DNA of 64,000 bases. Origin: Microthrixaceae bacterium. GTDB taxonomy: Bacteria; Actinomycetota; Acidimicrobiia; Acidimicrobiales; Microtrichaceae. The stretch spans positions 1-64,000 of the forward strand of contig JAOSKI010000002.1 in the NCBI GenBank assembly GCA_027493675.1, read 5' to 3'. The notes under the pieces were generated by a model that worked only from the letters and a program-made list of their open reading frames with translations, did not search any database and was not told the DNA's origin. Below are positions 10,020 through 19,956 of the stretch, piece after piece (position 1 is the first letter of the stretch; each line of letters opens with the position of its first letter). The position numbers and the translations under genes were made by a program.

Positions 10020-10871
10020 TTGGCCGATAGCCCAGCTGAGTCGAAAGCACGGCAGCCCGCGGCGCCTGACGCTGTGGGTCGTGGGGTCCTCGGGCATGAC
10101 CCCGCGGCCCCAGCGGTGTTGTTCGTGCTTGCAGGGCATTCGCTCGGCTCCACGCCCGTCACCGGCGACGGGTCTCCGCAGTGGCTGGATCTCCGGAGGC
10201 TCCTGAGCCTCGACGCTGTGGGTGAGGCAACAGACGCGAGCTACCGGTTGAGGCCACCTTCGACGGCGGACCGACGATCGTTGCGATGTGGCCCGAACCC
10301 TTCTGCGACCAGGTGACCGACCGGTTGCGGGAGCTGTTGGAGGGCGGCCAGATGATCCCTGAGGGAAGCGAACCTCCCGATGCCGAGGGGACACCTGCGG
10401 TGGCCGCCCCCGTTGCGCCACGGTCGCCTGCAGTGGATGAGACGGCCCTTTGGGCGGCCGCAGATGACAGGCCGTTGCCAGGTGACGGCCCGCCGTTGCC
10501 GCGTGCCGAGGGTGCGGACAGCCGCGGGGAGCTGACCCTCGAGGACGTCGTATATCACGGCGGGTACCCAGGTGAGACGAAGCGTCGCAAGAGGTGCGTC
10601 GCCGTCCTCAACGGTTCTTCACTGACCGTGTCGGGGCCGAGCGGCCCGGACTTCACGATCGGATGGGACTCGGTGCGCTCCGTCGAGGCGCAGAACGCCG
10701 ATGAGGCCAAGTTCCGTCTGGGAGTGAAGGCGAAGCGCAACTCGAGTGTCATCGTGTTCGGAGTGCGACGAGGGCGTGTCGATCGTTCTGGAGGCCCACG
10801 AGGTGCCGACCATGCCACTGAAGGGTGCACTGCACGAGCTCCTCGACGGTGGCCCGGTCACGCTCGCGTGA
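10020..10871 (+). CDS. Uncharacterised protein with possible PH-like C-terminal domain
   Basis: Best start is TTG 10020 after a purine-rich GAGAGAGAGAAG. Frame changes near 10250 and 10765 join three parts, ending at TGA 10869-10871, ~284 residues. The N-terminal part contains VLFVLAGHSLGS and LLSLDAVGEATD; the middle is a Pro/Ala-rich linker. The C-terminal ~100 residues (LEDVVYHGGYPGETKRRK, LTVSGPSGPDFTIGWDSVRSV, MPLKGALHELL) look like a beta-rich PH-type fold. No confident family. It overlaps aroK by GTGA and follows the DUF4388 gene, so the two may work together. Confidence 0.5.
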
Positions 10872-11458
10872 ACCTCGGGGAACGCCCAGGGAGCGATCCC
10901 GCCAGAGGGTCGATCGATCGGCTGAGCGGGTCCCTGGTGCTCGTCGGCATGCCGGGTACCGGGAAGTCGACGGTGGCCCCGGTGCTTGCAGCCGCTCTCG
11001 GACGCGACGCGATCGATCTGGATTCGCTGGTCGAGCGCAAGGCCGGCTGTTCGGTACCGGAGCTGTTCGACTCGGTGGGCGAGGTGGGGTTCCGTGAGCT
11101 TGAGCGTGAGGCGCTGGTCGCCTCGATCGCCGGGCCCCCGATCGTGCTGGCCGCCGGAGGTGGTGTGGTGACCCGAGAAGAGGCCCGTTCCGAGCTCCGA
11201 GGATGCTCCGTGGCGTGGCTGCGTGCCCGACCTGAGACCCTCGCAGAGCGGCTGTCGAGGGTCGCCGACGGTGGAGCGGAGCGCCCGTTGCTCGCCACGG
11301 ATGATCCCCAGGTGCTGTCCGGGCGGATCGAGGCGCTGTTGGCCGAGCGGGAGGCACTCTACGAGGAGGTCGCGGACGTCGTGGTCGACGTGGACGATCG
11401 CACACCTGAGCAGGTCGCGCAGGCGATACTCGTTCTCTTCACGAGGGACGACCCATGA
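10868..11458 (+). CDS. aroK: Shikimate kinase
   Basis: Phosphorylates shikimate with ATP. An intact 196-residue gene. GTG 10868 overlaps the previous stop, and its stop overlaps the aroB ATG. It has the P-loop GMPGTGKST, the shikimate-binding DLDSLVERKAG with later FRELEREAL, the AAGGG motif, and the adenine/lid region RPLLATDD. The N-terminal ~20 residues are a little longer than usual, so a later start is possible. Confidence 0.92.
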   Translation: MNLGERPGSDPARGSIDRLSGSLVLVGMPGTGKSTVAPVLAAALGRDAIDLDSLVERKAGCSVPELFDSVGEVGFRELEREALVASIAGPPIVLAAGGGVVTREEARSELRGCSVAWLRARPETLAERLSRVADGGAERPLLATDDPQVLSGRIEALLAEREALYEEVADVVVDVDDRTPEQVAQAILVLFTRDDP

Positions 11459-12508
11459 CCGACACCGCAGGAGTGCCCGGCAAGGGCAGCGCCGGCCACG
11501 AGCGCCGAGAGGTCGACGTCGTCGTGTCCGGTGCCAGGTCCTATCCGGTGGTGATCGGCTCCGGTGTCGTCGCGGAGTTGGCGTCGTGGCTCCCGGAGGG
11601 CACCGCACGGGTGGCGGTGGTGACCCAGAGCGGCATCCGGGTCCAGGTCGATCCGGGGGTGGCCTTCGAGACCTACCTGATCGGCCACGGTGAGGAGCAC
11701 AAGTGCATGTCCACCGTGGAGGACCTGTGCTCACGCTGGTCCGAGGACGGCTTGACCAGGGGCGACTGCGTGCTGGCTGTCGGTGGGGGCATGGTCACCG
11801 ACGTGGCGGGATTCGCGGCGTCGGTCTATCACCGCGGGATACCCGTGATCCACGTTGCCACGACGCTTCTCGCTCAGATCGACGCAGCCATCGGTGGGAA
11901 GACGGGCGTGAACCTCCCACAAGGCAAGAACCTGGTGGGAACCTTCTGGCAGCCGAGTGCCGTGCTGTGTGACACCGACACCCTGGACACCCTGCCTCCG
12001 CGGGAGTGGCGCTGCGGTCTCGGGGAACTTGCCAAGTACCACTGGTTGGGCGGTGGCCGGCTGGACGAACTCCCGCTGGTGGAGAGGATAGCCAGGTGCG
12101 TGGGTGTCAAGGCCGGCTTCGTGGCCTCCGACGAACGCGAGGCGGGCCGAAGAGCGTTGCTGAACTACGGCCACACCCTCGCACACGCGTTGGAGATCGC
12201 TGGTGGTCACGAGCTTCGTCACGGTGAGGCTGTGGGCCTCGGATTGCTGTTCGCGGCGGAGCTCGCCCGTGCGCTCGGCCGGATCGACGCAGCCGCGGTG
12301 GCCGAGCACCGCCGGGTGGTGGGTGGCTACGGCCTGCCCATGCGGATACCCGATGGAACCGACGTGGGATCCCTGGTTCCATTGATGTTCCGGGACAAGA
12401 AGGCAATCGGTGGACTCACGTTCGTGCTGGACGGGCCCGGAGGGTGTCGAGGTGGTTCACGACGTCGATCCGGTGGTGGTCGAGGCGACTCTGGAGGCTG
12501 TCCGATGA
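11455..12508 (+). CDS. aroB: 3-dehydroquinate synthase
   Basis: Converts DAHP to 3-dehydroquinate using NAD and a divalent metal. ATG 11455 overlaps the aroK stop. Motifs are LAVGGGMVTDVAGFAASVYH, ATTLLAQIDAAIGGKTGVN, and the metal-binding LLNYGHTLAHALE with RHGEAVGLG. One frame change near 12440 must be joined to reach EGVEVVHDVDP and the stop at 12506-12508, ~351 residues. Without that correction the frame runs on into aroQ and falsely suggests an AroB-AroQ fusion. Confidence 0.93.
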
Positions 12509-12960
12509 GTTCCGCAGTTCCAATGGTCCTGTTGCTGTCGGGTCCCAATCTGAACCTGTCCGGTCAGCGTGAGCCGGAGATCTACGGGAGCGCGACCCTC
12601 GACGACCTCGTGGAGGCGGCGACCGACGAGGCCGCTGCTCTTGGCATGGAGGTGCAGCATCTGCACTCGAACCACGAGGGCGATCTGGTGGATGCGATCC
12701 AGGCAGCGCGCGCGGAGACAGCGGGCATCGTGATCAACGCCGGGGCGCTCAGCCACTACAGCTGGGCGATCCACGACGCCCTGGCCGCATTCGCCGGCCC
12801 CGTGGTCGAGCTGCACCTCTCGAATCCCGGTGCGCGGGAGGCCTTCCGTCACGAGTCGGTCGTCACGCCTGTGGCCACAGCGGTGATAGCCGGCCTGGGT
12901 GCAGCCGGCTATCCGCTTGCCATGCGTGCGATGGCGGGTCTGCTCGCGGCGACATTCTGA
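12505..12960 (+). CDS. aroQ: 3-dehydroquinate dehydratase, type II
   Basis: Dehydrates 3-dehydroquinate to 3-dehydroshikimate. An intact 151-residue protein; ATG 12505 overlaps the corrected aroB stop. The type II signature is complete: GPNLNLSGQREPEIYGS (catalytic Tyr in the flexible loop), SNHEGDLVDAI, NAGALSHYSWAIHDAL (catalytic His is in the following VELHLSNP), and SVVTPVATAVIAGLG. Confidence 0.95.
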   Translation: MSSAVPMVLLLSGPNLNLSGQREPEIYGSATLDDLVEAATDEAAALGMEVQHLHSNHEGDLVDAIQAARAETAGIVINAGALSHYSWAIHDALAAFAGPVVELHLSNPGAREAFRHESVVTPVATAVIAGLGAAGYPLAMRAMAGLLAATF

Positions 12961-12976
12961 CCGGTTCGGGGGCCGT

Positions 12977-12982
12977 TAGCCT
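12977..12982 (+). promoter_or_regulatory. Putative leaderless -10 element for the Xaa-Pro peptidase
   Basis: TAGCCT followed by 6 bases and the ATG at 12989. The surrounding CCGTTAGCCTGC recurs before hisG. Confidence 0.5.
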
Positions 12983-12988
12983 GCGTCG

Positions 12989-14131
12989 ATGGCCACCCGT
13001 GAGTCCGTGACCCCCACTGTCGCTCCATCGGACCTCGACGCGATGGACCTCTCGGGTCGCATCCCCGCGCTGCGAGGCCGCTTCGACGCGATCGGGATCG
13101 ACGCGCTGGTTGTCAGCGAGCTCAAGAACGTGCGCTACCTCACCGGGTTCACGGGTTCCTCAGCGGTGCTCGTGGTGCGCGGCGACGACGCGGTGTTCGT
13201 GACCGACGGGCGTTACGCGACCCAGTGCGAGCGACAGCTGGGGGAATCCGGTGTGGTGGCGCAGATCGAGATCTCCAAGGACTCCCCAGAGGAGGTCGCA
13301 GCCGCGTCCGCTGCCTCCGTCGCCCGCCTGGGCCTGGAGGCCGACTCGGTGACCTGGTCGGTCCAGAGGCGCTGGGCCGAGGAGCTGTTCGGGGGGGAAC
13401 TCGTTCCTACCACCGGCGTCGTGGAAGCTCTCCGCATGGTGAAGGATCCTGGCGAGGTGCTGCGGATCAGGGCAGCCTGTGCTGTTGCGGACGAGGCCCT
13501 CGCGGAGGTCTCGCCCCGGCTGCTGGACGGTCCCACCGAGCGCGAGTTCGCGCTGGAGCTGGATGCCGCGATGATGCGCAGGGGTGCCGATGACGTGTCC
13601 TTCGAGACGATCGTCGCCGCAGGGGTCAACGGTGCGCTGCCGCATCACCGTCCCACTGGGGCCCACATCAGCGACGGAGACCTGGTGGTGGTCGACTTCG
13701 GAGCCCTTGTGGACGGCTACCACTCCGATATGACCCGCACCTTCATGGTCGGCGACGTCGGTGAGGATCGTCGGCGCATGTTCGACGTCGTGGCGAGGGC
13801 TCAGGCCGCCGGTGTGGATGCCGTGAGGGCGGGCGCCGAGGTGGCGCAGGTGGACGCGGCCTGCCGTGATGTGATCGCCGAGGCGGGTTGGGCGGACGCT
13901 TTCGTGCACGGCACCGGTCACGGCGTGGGCCTGGACGTGCACGAGGCGCCTCGGGTGTCGGCCCGTGTCGCTGATACGCTGCACGGCGGCCATGTGGTGA
14001 CCGTCGAACCGGGTATCTACCTTCCCGAGCTGGGCGGCGTCCGCATCGAGGACACCGTCCTGGTGACCCGCGACGGTTGCGAACGACTGACCTTGGCCTC
14101 CAAGACACCCCAAGTGGTCTCCGGCCGCTGA
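12989..14131 (+). CDS. M24 family Xaa-Pro aminopeptidase
   Basis: Intact, 380 residues. It has an N-terminal creatinase-like domain (LVVSELKNVRYLTGFTGSSA, FVTDGRYATQC) and a pita-bread M24 peptidase domain. The metal ligands are visible: DFGALVDGYHSDMTR (two Asp), FVHGTGHGVGLDVHEAP (His), TVEPGIYLPELGG (Glu) and VRIEDT (Glu). It removes N-terminal residues before proline. The gene sits directly before efp, as in many Gram-positive genomes. No SD is seen; a TAGCCT hexamer 6 bases upstream suggests leaderless translation. Confidence 0.92.
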   Translation: MATRESVTPTVAPSDLDAMDLSGRIPALRGRFDAIGIDALVVSELKNVRYLTGFTGSSAVLVVRGDDAVFVTDGRYATQCERQLGESGVVAQIEISKDSPEEVAAASAASVARLGLEADSVTWSVQRRWAEELFGGELVPTTGVVEALRMVKDPGEVLRIRAACAVADEALAEVSPRLLDGPTEREFALELDAAMMRRGADDVSFETIVAAGVNGALPHHRPTGAHISDGDLVVVDFGALVDGYHSDMTRTFMVGDVGEDRRRMFDVVARAQAAGVDAVRAGAEVAQVDAACRDVIAEAGWADAFVHGTGHGVGLDVHEAPRVSARVADTLHGGHVVTVEPGIYLPELGGVRIEDTVLVTRDGCERLTLASKTPQVVSGR

Positions 14132-14152
14132 CATCCGTCGAATCGAGCACCG

Positions 14153-14716
14153 ATGCCCCAGATATCAACCTCCGACTTCAAGACCGGAATGACACTCGAT
14201 CTGGACGACGGTCTTTTCACTCTGACGGACTTCCAGCACGTCAAGCCCGGCAAGGGCGGTGCGTTCGTGCGCACCAGCCTCAAGAACGTGCGTACCGGCG
14301 CCGTGGTGGACCGCACGTTCCGGGCGGGGGAGAAGATGGAGCGGGCGATCGTGGAGCGAAGGGAGATGCAACTCCTGTACCGGGACGGCAGCGACTTCGT
14401 CTTCATGGACAACCAGAGCTACGAGCAGCTGAACGTGCCGGAGCCCACCATCGGAGATCTCGGCGGCTTCATGGCGGACACCGCGAGCGTCGAGTTGGTC
14501 TTCTACGGCGACGAGATCATCGGCGTCGATCTACCGGCCTCGGTGGTGCTGACCGTGGCCGTCACCGAGCCGGGAATCCAGGGTGATCGCGTCTCGGGTG
14601 CCAAGAAGCCGGCGACGCTCGAGACCGGTCATGTGCTGCAGGTTCCGCTGTTCATCGAACAGGGTGAAGCCGTGAAGGTGGATACGCGCAGCGGAGAGTT
14701 CATCTCCCGGGCATGA
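14153..14716 (+). CDS. efp: Translation elongation factor P
   Basis: Relieves ribosome stalling at polyproline motifs. An intact 187-residue protein with all three domains: KOW-like N-terminal domain (TGMTLDLDDGLFTLTDF), the exposed loop KPGKGGAFVRTSLKN whose Lys corresponds to the modified residue in other EF-Ps, the central OB domain, and a third domain ending KVDTRSGEFISRA. It lies 21 bases after the peptidase gene, and its stop overlaps the nusB ATG. Confidence 0.95.
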   Translation: MPQISTSDFKTGMTLDLDDGLFTLTDFQHVKPGKGGAFVRTSLKNVRTGAVVDRTFRAGEKMERAIVERREMQLLYRDGSDFVFMDNQSYEQLNVPEPTIGDLGGFMADTASVELVFYGDEIIGVDLPASVVLTVAVTEPGIQGDRVSGAKKPATLETGHVLQVPLFIEQGEAVKVDTRSGEFISRA

Positions 14717-15197
14717 GCGCTCCCGGAGGAGCCGGCGGGTCGGGCGGCGCCGGGCCGAACACGGGTGACGAGGGTGGAGCCCCCGAATCCGCCCAGTGGT
14801 CGGTGGCAGATCCCCTGCACGCGAACGGGCGCTGCATCTGCTCTATGAGGCATCGATGACCGATCGTGACGGTCCATCTGTGCTGGCCACCCAGGTCGTC
14901 GCCGCCGATCGCTACGCCGAGGAGCTGGTCGGGGGAGTGCACGAGCATGGCGCCGAGATCGATTCGCTGATCGCGGAGCTCGCGCCGAGAGGCTGGACCC
15001 CGCAGCGGATGGCCACCCTCGATCGCACGATCCTGCAGTTGTCGATCTACGAGTTGGCTCACCGTGACGACGTCCCCACCGGCGTCATCCTCTCCGAGGC
15101 GGTGGAGCTCGCCGAGACCTACGGAACCGACGACTCGCCCAGGTTCGTGAACGGCCTGTTGGCCGAGGCCGCCCGTCGCCTGCGCCCGGCCGGTTGA
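14713..15197 (+). CDS. nusB: Transcription antitermination factor NusB
   Basis: ATG 14713 overlaps the efp stop (ATGA). The first ~30 residues are a Gly/Ala-rich extension. One frame change near 14800 then leads to the NusB domain: ARERALHLLYEASMTDRD, MATLDRTILQLSIYELAH, GVILSEAVELAETYG and FVNGLLAEAARRL. NusB with NusE binds boxA RNA during rRNA antitermination. Joined length ~161 residues. It ends the transcription unit; a perfect 23-bp hairpin follows 31 bases downstream. Confidence 0.9.
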
Positions 15198-15228
15198 ATC
15201 CCCATCGGGCAGCGAACCCCCAACTCCT

Positions 15229-15279
15229 CGTTCTGTGTGGCAGGCGTGGCGCTGAGCGCCACGCCTGCCACACAGAACG
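15229..15279. terminator. Perfect 23-bp inverted repeat after nusB
   Basis: Left arm 15229-15251 and right arm 15257-15279 are exact reverse complements (core TTCTGTGTGGCAGGCG), separated by the 5-base loop CTGAG. As RNA this is a very stable hairpin right after the efp-nusB unit. There is no T-run on either side, so it is either a U-less terminator of the kind proposed for high-GC bacteria or a dispersed palindromic element. The perfect pairing in the gap between two operons is the evidence. Confidence 0.65.
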
Positions 15280-15281
15280 GC

Positions 15282-15305
15282 GGGGTGGCGGGGTGGCGGG
15301 GTGGC
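15282..15305 (+). repeat. Three tandem 8-bp GGGGTGGC units
   Basis: GGGGTGGC repeated exactly three times directly after the inverted repeat and just before the pyr promoter region. Function unknown. Confidence 0.75.
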
Positions 15306-15334
15306 GCCGGTTCAGTCGGGTGAGTCCGCGCCGC

Positions 15335-15340
15335 TAGCGT
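15335..15340 (+). promoter_or_regulatory. Putative -10 element of the pyr operon
   Basis: TAGCGT lies ~58 bases before the pyrR ATG at 15398, which would give a ~50-base leader containing the PyrR-binding hairpin. Inferred from similarity to other -10 hexamers here. Confidence 0.35.
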
Positions 15341-15360
15341 GCGGTCCTGACCGTGAAGGG

Positions 15361-15393
15361 AGTCCAGTGAGGCTCCTACGGCCGGGAAGGACT
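15361..15393 (+). promoter_or_regulatory. PyrR-binding RNA hairpin over the pyrR ribosome site
   Basis: AGTCCAGTGAGGCTCC closely matches the conserved PyrR recognition loop known from Bacillus and mycobacterial pyr leaders (UCCAGNGAGGCU). AGTCC at 15361-15365 is complementary to GGACT at 15389-15393, which is the ribosome-binding AAGGACT of the pyrR ATG at 15398. PyrR-UMP binding should stabilise the stem and hide the ribosome site, as reported for Mycobacterium smegmatis. Uridine nucleotides would thus repress the whole operon. Confidence 0.75.
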
Positions 15394-15397
15394 GCTG

Positions 15398-16969
<1,572 letters not shown>

Positions 16970-16973
<4 letters not shown>

Positions 16974-18264
16974 CCGGCCCACAGACCACCGTGATCCGCG
17001 GCGGACGGATCATCGACGTGACCGGCGAGCGCTCCGGCGACGTCGCCGTCAGGCAAGGCAGGATCGTCGGGGTTGGCCCGGACCTGAGCGGTGACCAGGA
17101 ATTGGACGCGACCGGATGCATCGTGGCGCCCGGGCTCGTGGACATGCACACCCACCTCCGTCAGCCCGGCAGGGAGGAAGCCGAGACGATCGAGTCCGGG
17201 GCCCGAGCGGCGGCCCTCGAGGGGCTACACCGCGGTGCTGGCGATGCCCAACACGACACCGGTGGTGGACTGTGCGGCGGTTGTGCGAGAGGTCCTGGAA
17301 CTGGGCCGAAACGCCCTGGTGGAGGTCCACACCTCCGGCGCGATCACGGTGGGCCGGGAGGGTGCGAAGCTGGCGCCCATGGCGGAGATGGCCGCTCTGG
17401 GGGTGAAGGTGTTCACCGACGACGGCACGGGCGTCCAGGACGACCGATTGATGCGTCGTGCGCTGGAGTATGCCTCGGGACTCGGGGTGACCCTCGCCCA
17501 GCACTGCGAGGTGAGCTCCCTGAGCGAGGGAACCTGCATGCACGAGGGCGCGTGGTCCGCTCGCCTGGGGCTGGCGGGCCAGCCTTCCGAGGCCGAGGAG
17601 CTGATGGTGATGCGCGACATCGCCCTTGCCCGGATGACGGGGGCCAAGGTGCACTTCCAGCACCTGTCCACAGCTGGGTCGGTGGCAATGGTGGCAGGAG
17701 CCCGCGCAGGTGGCCTGGCGGTCACCGCAGAGGCCGCGCCGCACCACTTCACCCTCACCGACGCCTGTTGTCGTGACTACGACGCGACCTTCAAAGGTGC
17801 ACCCGCCTCTGCGCTCCGATCACGACGTCGCCGCGGTGAAAGCCGGCCTGGCTGACCGCACCATCGACGCGATAGCCACCGACCACGCACCGCACACTCC
17901 CGAGAGCAAGGACCTTCCCTTCGATCAGGCGCCGCCGGGGATGCTCGGACTCGAGTATGCGCTGGCGCTGGGATTCACCGAGCTGGTCGACCGCGGCGAC
18001 ATGACCGAGCCCGAGGTGATCGCCGCCATGTCGTGGCGTCCGGCAGCCATAGCAGGCATGGCGGAGCAGGGACGCCCCGTATCGGAGGGTGAGCCCGCGA
18101 ACCTCGTGGTGATCGACCCCTCGGCGAGGTGGATCGTCGATGGAACCGGTGGAGCCTCGCGCTCGCGGAACGTTCCCTATGTCGGCCGGCAGGTCCGGGG
18201 GCGGGTCCGCCACACGATCTGCGCCGGTGAACCGGTGGTGCTCGACGGAGAGGTGACACGATGA
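16970..18264 (+). CDS. pyrC: Dihydroorotase
   Basis: Cyclises carbamoyl-aspartate to dihydroorotate. ATG 16970 overlaps the pyrB stop. Metal-binding motif [16 protein letters not shown], then [10 protein letters not shown], the Asp/His region [33 protein letters not shown] and the catalytic [11 protein letters not shown]. Frame changes near 17220 and 17800. Joined length ~431 residues, a type I (long) dihydroorotase. Confidence 0.93.
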
Positions 18265-19356
18265 GCGATCTGATCCCGGCTGCGATCCTTCTCGGACGGG
18301 ACGCTGTTCGAAGGCGAGGCCATCGGGGTGTACCCGGAGGACGGCATCGCATCCGGGGAGTTCGTGTTCAACACCGTGCTGTGTGGATACCAGGAGGTGC
18401 TGTCGGACCCCTCGTATGCGGGTCAGGTGATCACCTTCACCTATCCGCACGTCGGCAACTACGGGGTGAATGCCGCCGACAACGAGTCGGCGCGGACTCA
18501 CTGCCGCGGTGTCGTCATGCGTGACCTGGCGCGTCGGGCGTCGAACCACCGAAGCGAAGGTGGTCTGGCTACTTGGTTGAGCGCCAAGGGCATCCCGGGT
18601 GTGGCAGGCGTCGACACCCGACGCCTCACCCGTCACATTCGAGATCACGGCGCGATCCCGGGAGTGTTCGGGATCGCCGGCGAGGGCGCGTTGCGGGATG
18701 CGCTCGGTCGTGCACGCTCGACCGACGGGATCGACCTGGTGGCGACCGTCACCGACCCCGACGGTCGCAGCGTGCCCTCCAGGACCGGGCGCAACCAGGA
18801 GGATCGTGGCGTTGGACCTGGGCATCAAGACGACCATCGTGGAGCAGCTGGCCCTGTTGGGTTCGGTGGAGATCGTACCGGCGGGCACCTCGGTGGCCGA
18901 TGTGCTCGCACGTGAGCCCGACGGTGTGTTCGTGTCCAACGGCCCGGGTGATCCGGCAGCGGTCGAGGTGTTGCTGCAACGGTCGGGAGGCTCCTCGGTG
19001 AGGTTCCGTTGTTCGGCATCTGCATGGGTCACCAGATGCTGGGCGCTGCGATGGGAGCGAGGACCTACAAGCTCCCGTTCGGCCACCACGGCGGGAACCA
19101 CCCTGTGAGCGACCTGGCCACGGGTCGTGTGGAGATCACCAGTCAGAACCACAACTACTGCGTCGACCCCGACACCCTGCACGGAGCGGAGATCACCCAC
19201 CTGAACCTCAATGACGGCACCCTGGAGGGGTTCCGTTGCACCGACGTTGCGGCCTTCGCCATCCAGTACCACCCCGAGGCAGGTCCGGGCCCACACGACA
19301 GCCACTACCTGTTCGGACGCTTTGCCGAGCTCATGGATCGGAAGGGGCGTCCGTGA
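18261..19356 (+). CDS. carA: Carbamoyl-phosphate synthase small subunit
   Basis: Glutamine amidotransferase subunit supplying ammonia to CarB. ATG 18261 overlaps the pyrC stop. It includes [24 protein letters not shown] and [15 protein letters not shown], then the class I GATase domain: [24 protein letters not shown], the nucleophile in [24 protein letters not shown] and the His-Glu pair in [13 protein letters not shown]. Frame changes near 18298, 18805 and 19000. Joined length ~365 residues. Confidence 0.93.
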
Positions 19357-19430
19357 TCCCCAGTCCGGACCGGCCAGCAAGCCCCGTGTCGTGCGGGGGC
19401 CCAGTGCTCGCGATGTCAGTGCCCGTGCCG

Positions 19431-19926
19431 TCAGTGCTCGAGCCGGGTGGCCACCACGTCGGCCTCCTCGGAGAGGTGCTCACCGATGCCTTCGCTGATG
19501 GCGTGCTCGACCTTGGATCCCAACAGCGGGATCCGCACCTTGAGCTCACCGGTGATCCGGCGCACGGAGTCGTCGCCGTCCGCTGTCACCGTCACCGTGG
19601 CGGACGCGCGCAGCAGCGCGGACGCCTGGACCGGCTCGAAGCCCACCGAGGCGGTCCGGGCCGTGAGGTCCCAGCGGGTGTCCTCCACCCATGCCACGTT
19701 GTCGGGGTCGATGAACCGGGATGCCTCCCGGGGCAGGTCGACTGCGAGGCGCCAGCGCAGCCTGGTCCGGAGCGGAATCACCGTGGCGGGTCACCTCGAG
19801 GACCTCGGGCGCGCTGGTGCGCCCGAACCCCTCGACGCTGCGCCAGAACGACTCGTCGGTGTAGAGGCCGACCACATCATCGACCGAGGCGGTCCACCGT
19901 TGCTCGAATCCGAATCGCATCTCCAA
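19431..19926 (-). CDS. DUF2505-type SRPBCC-fold protein
   Basis: Minus strand, lying antisense between carA and carB. It starts [23 protein letters not shown] (ATG 19920, or TTG 19926). One frame change near 19775 joins it to [37 protein letters not shown] and [25 protein letters not shown], ~165 residues. The pattern (N-terminal strand, ending in an amphipathic helix after a GxIP-like turn) fits DUF2505, a family of lipid-binding-like folds common in actinobacteria. Ligand unknown. It interrupts an otherwise continuous pyrimidine operon. Confidence 0.65.
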
Positions 19927-19956
19927 AGCGTGTCACATCAGGGGGAGTGGGCACCG

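Noticed and set aside
9126-10421. 431-residue minus-strand open frame
   Set aside because: Arg/Pro/Ser-rich shadow of the DUF4388 and following genes in GC-rich DNA, with no domain pattern.
11455-12960. Apparent 501-residue AroB-AroQ fusion protein
   Set aside because: The continuous frame arises from one frame change near 12440. The neighbouring frame supplies the normal AroB end and a stop that overlaps an ATG for AroQ, the same overlap type used by the other genes here.
19447-19956. Long N-terminal extension of CarB
   Set aside because: It is the reverse strand of the DUF2505 gene. CarB proper begins at ATG 19957 with a strong ribosome site.
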